Shown here: piece by piece, positions 5,416-9,335 of the stretch | Layout of the letters: every line of letters starts with the position of its first letter | Position numbering within the stretch: the first letter of the stretch is position 1 | DNA from: CAZLNO01 sp964561005 | GTDB lineage: Bacteria; Pseudomonadota; Alphaproteobacteria; Kiloniellales; Rhodovibrionaceae | Assembly (NCBI GenBank): GCA_964561005.1 | Contig: CAZLNO010000123.1 | Location: forward strand, 1-9,335 | Direction: 5' to 3' | Length of the DNA stretch: 9,335 nucleotides | Program-made: the position numbers and the translations under genes | The notes under the pieces: generated by a model | What the model was told of the DNA's origin: nothing | Databases searched by the model: none | What the model saw: the letters and a program-made list of their open reading frames with translations, nothing else

Positions 5416-5481
5416 GGCGGGCTGAAGCCCGCCCTGCGCGGTGCACAGGGTTCGCCCGGCATGCTTCAGCATGCCGGGCGA
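5416..5481. terminator. Paired hairpins between convergent genes, possible bidirectional terminator
   Basis: Hairpin 1 has a 7-bp stem (5416-5422 with 5427-5433), loop TGAA. Hairpin 2 has a perfect 13-bp stem (5452-5464 with 5469-5481), loop TTCA. They lie in the 121-nt gap between coq9 (plus) and the acyl-CoA synthetase gene (minus), 24-33 nt from either stop codon, which suits ending both transcripts. Neither is followed by a T tract on either strand, so factor-independent termination is uncertain. The same kind of element is also known as a dispersed palindromic repeat. The two loops are complementary to each other. Confidence 0.5.
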
Positions 5482-5504
5482 CCGGCAAGGTGCGGGTGGC
5501 GAAG

Positions 5505-7325
5505 TCAATACAGCGATTCGAGATGCTGGCCGTAGACCGCCTTGATCTTGTGGCGGCGGATCTTCAGCGTCGGGGTCATCATCTCGTTCTCCACCGTGAA
5601 CGCCTCGGGAGAGACGCGGAAGCGGCGGATCTTCTCCACCGGCGACAGCTCGCGGTTCACCCGCTGGACCACGTCGTCCATGGCCGCGCGAAAGTCCCTG
5701 TCCTCGGCCAGCTCGGCGAGATCGTGCGCCTTGCCGTTCTCCTTCGCCCAGCCCTGCACGAAGCCGTCGTCCGGCACGACCAGCGCCACCAGGTGCGGAC
5801 GCTTGTCGCCGTGGACCATGGCCTGGCTGATCTCCGGCTGGCGGGTCAGGATGCCCTCCACGCGGGCGGGGGAGAGGGTGTCGCCGCCCGAAAGCACCAC
5901 GATGTCCTTCTTGCGGTCGGTGATCTGGATGTAGCCCTCGGCGTCGATGTGGGCCAGATCGCCGGTGTGCAGCCAGCCGTCCTTGATGGTCTCGGCGGTG
6001 TGCTCGGGCATGCGCCAGTAGCCCTTCATGACGTGCGGCCCGCGCACCAGCAGCTCGCCGTCGGGCGCCAGCTTGACCTCGCAGCGGTGCAGCGGCGGAC
6101 CGACGGTGTGCAGCTTCACCTTGCGCGGCGGGTTGCAGGCGATCACCGGCGCCGCCTCGGTCTGGCCATAGCCCTGGAGGATGCGCAGACCCAGCGCGGT
6201 GAAGAAGATGCCGATCTCCGGGTTCAGCGCCGCGCCGCCGGAGACCATGCCCTTCAGCCGGCCGCCGAAGCGGCCCCGCACCTTCTCGCGCACCAGGCGG
6301 TCGAGCACCAGGTCCAGGACGCGGCCCCAGGGCGCCGCCAGGCGCTCGCCCTCGTACCGCCGGCGTCCCAGGTCCAGCGCCTTGTGGAACAGCCAGCGCC
6401 GCGGCCGCGAGGACTTGCGCAGCCCGGCCAGGATGCGCTGGTGCAGCATCTCGTACAGCCGCGGCACGGCGGTCATGACGGTCGGCCGCACCTCCGCCAG
6501 CTCGGTGCTCAGTTGCTCGACCCCGCGCGAGTAGTAGATCTGCGCGCCGATCGTGACGGGGAAGAACTGCCCGGCGGTGTGCTCGTAGGCGTGGGAGAGC
6601 GGCAGGAAGGACAGGAAGATCTCCTCCGAGCCGCGCACCGACATGCCGCGCAGCAGGCGATAGGCCATCTCGCAGTTGGCGATGATGTTGCCGTGGGTCA
6701 GCATGACCCCCTTCGGCAGGCCCCCGGTGCCCGAGGTGTAGATGAAGCACGCCACGTCGTCGCGGCCCAGCGAGGCCATGGCGCGGTCGATGCCGTCGGG
6801 GCGCTGGGCTCCCATCGCCAGCACCTCGTCCCAGTGGTGCACGGGGAACTCGCCGGCGGGCACCTCGGATGCGTCCTCCATCACGATCGCCGCCCGGCAG
6901 TCCGGCGCGCGCACCGCCGGGGGCAGCAGGCGCCGGGCCAGCGCGTTCGTGGAGACGATGACCATCGCCGCCTCGCTGTCCTCCAGGATGTGCGCGTGGT
7001 CGGCCTCGGTGTTGGTGGTGTAGGCGGGGACGGTGATGCCGCCGGCCGTCATGATGGCCAGATCGGCGATCAGGAACTCGGGCCGGTTCTCGGCCACGAG
7101 GACGACGCGCTCTTCCATGCGCAAGCCCAGGGCGATCAGGCCCCGGGCCAGGTCGCGCACCTGGCCCGCCACCTCGCCGCGCGTCAGCGGTTGCCAGGCG
7201 CCGTCGCGCTTGGCCCACAGCATCGGCGCCTCCGGCGCCTCCGCCGCCCGGGCGAAGAAGGCGGCCGGCAGGCTTGTCAGGCCGTCATAGTCGATCAGCT
7301 TGTCCTCGTCCCGCGCATCAGGCAT
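5505..7325 (-). CDS. Long-chain acyl-CoA synthetase (AMP-dependent synthetase/ligase, FAA1/FadD15-like)
   Basis: This 606-aa enzyme activates a fatty acid to acyl-AMP and then acyl-CoA for lipid synthesis or beta-oxidation; it is probably cytosolic or peripheral to the membrane. The AMP-binding domain spans about 20-470. The P-loop YTSGTGGLPKGVMLTHGN (196-213) has a Gly where the consensus second Thr stands, a tolerated variant. LPLSHAYEH (241-249), QGYGQTEAAP (384-393), TGD (455-457) and ITDRKKDIVVLSGG (468-481) follow. The C-terminal catalytic lysine is in TPTLKIRR (584-591), K588. Length is normal for the long-chain (COG1022-type) group. The start MPDARDED at 7325 has GGGGGAGGG just upstream; longer in-frame starts lie inside the shared promoter region. 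Chain-length preference cannot be read from the sequence. It diverges from pepF across 94 bp. Confidence 0.93.
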   Translation of the reverse strand: MPDARDEDKLIDYDGLTSLPAAFFARAAEAPEAPMLWAKRDGAWQPLTRGEVAGQVRDLARGLIALGLRMEERVVLVAENRPEFLIADLAIMTAGGITVPAYTTNTEADHAHILEDSEAAMVIVSTNALARRLLPPAVRAPDCRAAIVMEDASEVPAGEFPVHHWDEVLAMGAQRPDGIDRAMASLGRDDVACFIYTSGTGGLPKGVMLTHGNIIANCEMAYRLLRGMSVRGSEEIFLSFLPLSHAYEHTAGQFFPVTIGAQIYYSRGVEQLSTELAEVRPTVMTAVPRLYEMLHQRILAGLRKSSRPRRWLFHKALDLGRRRYEGERLAAPWGRVLDLVLDRLVREKVRGRFGGRLKGMVSGGAALNPEIGIFFTALGLRILQGYGQTEAAPVIACNPPRKVKLHTVGPPLHRCEVKLAPDGELLVRGPHVMKGYWRMPEHTAETIKDGWLHTGDLAHIDAEGYIQITDRKKDIVVLSGGDTLSPARVEGILTRQPEISQAMVHGDKRPHLVALVVPDDGFVQGWAKENGKAHDLAELAEDRDFRAAMDDVVQRVNRELSPVEKIRRFRVSPEAFTVENEMMTPTLKIRRHKIKAVYGQHLESLY

Positions 7326-7368
7326 GGTCCCTCCCCCATTCGGCCGGTTGGCCCGGCCTGACGATATC

Positions 7369-7397
7369 TTGGCGGTGGCCTTATCGGGCCATATATC
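7369..7397 (+). promoter_or_regulatory. Candidate pepF promoter
   Basis: TTGGCG (7369-7374) and TATATC (7392-7397) are separated by exactly 17 nt, each matching 4 of 6 consensus bases. The start would fall near 7404, leaving a leader of about 16 nt that carries AAGGAGG (7408-7414), a very strong ribosome site 5 nt before the pepF start. An inverted repeat CGATAT (7362-7367) / ATATCG (7393-7398) brackets it and may be an operator, but I recognise no regulator. Confidence 0.45.
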
Positions 7398-7409
7398 GAC
7401 GACGGTCAA
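7380..7409 (-). promoter_or_regulatory. Candidate acyl-CoA synthetase promoter
   Basis: On the minus strand TTGACC (7409-7404, 5 of 6 consensus) is followed after 18 nt by GATAAG (7385-7380, 4 of 6). Transcription would start near 7373 and give a leader of about 48 nt containing a small hairpin (7342-7347 with 7353-7358). Its -35 box overlaps the first bases of the pepF ribosome site, and the whole element is interleaved with the plus-strand candidate, so the two promoters could not be occupied freely at once. Confidence 0.4.
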
Positions 7410-7419
7410 GGAGGAGTCG

Positions 7420-9234
7420 ATGGCCGACGGCGCCGATCCCGCGGTGCGAAGCCTGTCCGCGGCACAGGACGATCTGGGCGGGCTGCCCGAGTGGAACCTG
7501 GCGGACCTCTATCCCGCCCCCGACTCGCCGGAGGTCAAGGCGGACCTGGACCGCGCGCGGTACCGGGCGCGGCAACTGCGCGAGGACTACGCGGGGCGGC
7601 TGGCCGACCTCGACGGCGAGAGCCTGGCCGTGGCGATCGAGCGCTTCGAGGCGGTCGAGGAGATGCTGGGCCGCCTGGCCAGCTATGCGCAGCTCGTCTA
7701 CTCGGGGAACATGTCCGACCCCGAGGTCGGCAAGTTCTATCAGTGGATCCAGGAGGCGGCGACGGAGACCTCCTCCGACCTGGTGTTCTTCACCCTGGAA
7801 CTGAACCGCATCCCGGACGAGGCGCTGGAGGCCAGGCTCGAAAACGCGCGGTTGGCACGCTACTGGCCCTGGATACGCGACACCCGCGCCTTCCGTCCGC
7901 ACCAGCTTTCCGACGAGCTGGAGCGGCTGCTGCACGAGAAGCACGTGGCCGGTCGCGCCGCCTGGGTGCGGCTGTTCGACGAGACGATGGCGGCGCTGCG
8001 CTTCCCCGTGCAGGGCGAGGAGCTGACGTCGTCGGAGGTGCTGAACCGCCTGGTCAGCCACGACGGCGAGACGCGCAAGGCGGCGGCCAAGTCCTTCGGC
8101 AAGGTGCTGGGCGAGCACGAGCGCACCTTCGCGCTGATCGCCAACACCCTGGCCAAGGACAAGGCGATCGAGGACAAGTGGCGCGGCTTCGCGCGCCCGG
8201 TGTCCTCGCGCAACCTGGCGAACTTCGTCGAGGACGAGGTCGTCGACGCCCTGGTCGGCGCGGTCACCGAGAGCTTTCCCCGGCTGTCCCACCGCTACTA
8301 CCGGCTGAAGGCGAAGTGGTTCGGGGTGGAGGCGCTGCCCTACTGGGACCGCAACGCGCCGCTGCCGGAGGACGAGGACCGCGTCGTCGCCTGGCCGGAG
8401 GCGGTGGACACCGTGCTGAGCGCCTACCGCGCCTTCTCGCCCGAGCTGGCCGACATCGGCCGGCGCTTCTTCGACGGCGGCTGGGTGGACGCGCCGGCGC
8501 GCGCGGGCAAGGCGCCGGGCGCCTTCGCGCATCCCACGGTGCCGAGCGCGCATCCCTACCTGCTGCTGAACTACCAGGGGCGCACGCGCGACGTGATGAC
8601 CCTGGCGCACGAGCTGGGACACGGGGTGCACCAGGTGCTGGCCGGCGGGCAGGGGCACCTGATGGCCGACACGCCGCTGACCCTGGCCGAGACCGCCAGC
8701 GTGTTCGGCGAGATGCTGACCTTCCAGTCGATGCTGCGCGCCGAGGACGACCCCAGGCGGCGCAAGGTCATGCTGGCCGCCAAGGTGGAGGACATGCTGA
8801 ACACCGTGGTCCGCCAGATCGCCTTTCACAACTTCGAGGCGCGGCTGCACGACGAGCGCCGCGAGGGCGAGGTGCTGGCCTCGCGCATCGGCGAGATCTG
8901 GCTGGAGACCCAGGGCGAGTCGCTGGGCCCGGCGATCGCCTTCGACGAGGAGTACCGGCACTACTGGTCCTACATCCCGCACTTCATCCACGTGCCGTTC
9001 TACGTCTACGCCTATGCCTTCGGCGACTGCCTGGTGAACTCGCTCTACGCCGTCTACGAGCAGGCGGACGGGGGCTTCGTCGAGAAGTACCTGGACATGC
9101 TGGCCGCCGGCGGCACCCGCCGCCATCGCGAGCTGCTGGCCCCCTTCGGCCTGGACGCCGCCGACCCCGGCTTCTGGCACAAGGGCCTCGGCCTCATCGA
9201 GCGCTTCATCGACGAACTGGAGCGCTACGACTGA
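7420..9234 (+). CDS. pepF: M3 family oligoendopeptidase
   Basis: This 604-aa cytosolic zinc peptidase probably trims short peptides. The catalytic HExxH is HELGH at 397-401 (zinc ligands H397 and H401, catalytic E398); the third ligand is expected at E424 in LAETASVFGEM, the usual distance downstream. The N-terminal helical region (about 1-200) is the PepF-type entry domain, starting with GLPEWNLADLYP (21-32). The C-terminal part contains YWSYIPHFIHVPFYVYAYAF, typical of substrate-binding residues in this subgroup, and ends LIERFIDELERYD. Length fits the roughly 600-aa PepF/M3 clade of Alphaproteobacteria. The start at 7420 is set by AAGGAGG 5 nt upstream; an earlier in-frame ATG at 7300 would overlap the divergent gene. 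There is no signal peptide. The natural substrate is unknown. Confidence 0.95.
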   Translation: MADGADPAVRSLSAAQDDLGGLPEWNLADLYPAPDSPEVKADLDRARYRARQLREDYAGRLADLDGESLAVAIERFEAVEEMLGRLASYAQLVYSGNMSDPEVGKFYQWIQEAATETSSDLVFFTLELNRIPDEALEARLENARLARYWPWIRDTRAFRPHQLSDELERLLHEKHVAGRAAWVRLFDETMAALRFPVQGEELTSSEVLNRLVSHDGETRKAAAKSFGKVLGEHERTFALIANTLAKDKAIEDKWRGFARPVSSRNLANFVEDEVVDALVGAVTESFPRLSHRYYRLKAKWFGVEALPYWDRNAPLPEDEDRVVAWPEAVDTVLSAYRAFSPELADIGRRFFDGGWVDAPARAGKAPGAFAHPTVPSAHPYLLLNYQGRTRDVMTLAHELGHGVHQVLAGGQGHLMADTPLTLAETASVFGEMLTFQSMLRAEDDPRRRKVMLAAKVEDMLNTVVRQIAFHNFEARLHDERREGEVLASRIGEIWLETQGESLGPAIAFDEEYRHYWSYIPHFIHVPFYVYAYAFGDCLVNSLYAVYEQADGGFVEKYLDMLAAGGTRRHRELLAPFGLDAADPGFWHKGLGLIERFIDELERYD

Positions 9235-9256
9235 TACCGCCCGACGTTTGAGGAGA

Positions 9257-9283
9257 CTCGTCCTTCGACAAGCTCAGGACGAG
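9257..9283. repeat. Hairpin repeat after pepF, related to the 282-310 element
   Basis: A perfect 8-bp stem (9257-9264 with 9276-9283) surrounds the loop TCGACAAGCTC. On the minus strand the loop reads GAGCTTGTCGA, one base different from the loop at 291-301. The stem differs by one base pair that has changed on both sides (A-T at the left copy, G-C here). It starts 23 nt past the pepF stop and may mark the transcript end. No T tract is seen. The remaining 52 bases to the window edge show no supportable gene. Confidence 0.65.
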
Positions 9284-9335
9284 GTCCTCATCTATGGACC
9301 TTCCCGGCCGGTCAAGGACGTGCGTGGGAGCCGAA

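Noticed and set aside
5416..5481. Classical intrinsic terminator call for the paired hairpins
   Set aside because: No run of T follows the stems on either strand, so the call is kept only as a possible terminator.
9295..9335. Possible start of a plus-strand gene at the right edge
   Set aside because: Only about 14 codons are visible, beside a repeat and with a poorly placed ribosome site; nothing supports it as a gene.
1..9335. CRISPR array, tRNA, rRNA, insertion sequence or phage genes
   Set aside because: No spaced repeats of suitable length, no cloverleaf or rRNA-like stretch and no transposase, integrase or phage motif was seen.

Overview
The window is very GC-rich (about 70% by eye), with the strong third-position G/C bias of a high-GC alphaproteobacterium. 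A COQ9-family gene, a free-standing RACo/RamA-like corrinoid activator beside a methyltetrahydrofolate:corrinoid methyltransferase, a GTTC-N7-GTTC LexA-type operator and C/G-rich palindromic intergenic repeats all fit Alphaproteobacteria. Rhodospirillales or a relative is my best guess, as an inference. There is no sign of prophage, transposase, CRISPR array or structural RNA gene.

Left edge (1-324): no gene. It holds a strong leftward sigma70-like promoter (TTGACA-N17-CACAAT) with a LexA-type box over the expected start site and a purine-rich, Shine-Dalgarno-like stretch at the very edge. An SOS-regulated gene probably starts just outside the window. Next come two C/G-rich palindromes and a 22-bp tandem repeat ending in a hairpin.

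Corrinoid block (325-3425, minus strand): a 301-aa methyltetrahydrofolate:corrinoid methyltransferase is followed, after a 152-nt gap full of hairpins, by a 680-aa 2Fe-2S/ASKHA corrinoid activator. Together they load a methyl group onto a corrinoid protein and rescue it when the cobalt oxidises. The corrinoid protein and the methyl acceptor protein are not in the window, so the pair probably works in trans, perhaps in a split methionine synthase. A 126-aa gene of unknown function (3609-3989, minus) lies upstream.

Centre (4140-5383, plus): peptide deformylase (def) overlaps a COQ9-family gene by ATGA. A pair of hairpins separates them from the convergent acyl-CoA synthetase gene.

Right (5505-9234): a long-chain acyl-CoA synthetase (minus) and an M3-family oligoendopeptidase (plus) diverge from a 94-bp gap that holds two interleaved candidate promoters. 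The window ends in a hairpin repeat related to the one at the left end. Apart from the corrinoid pair and def-coq9, the neighbours have no obvious shared pathway. Most of the window is ordinary chromosomal core.
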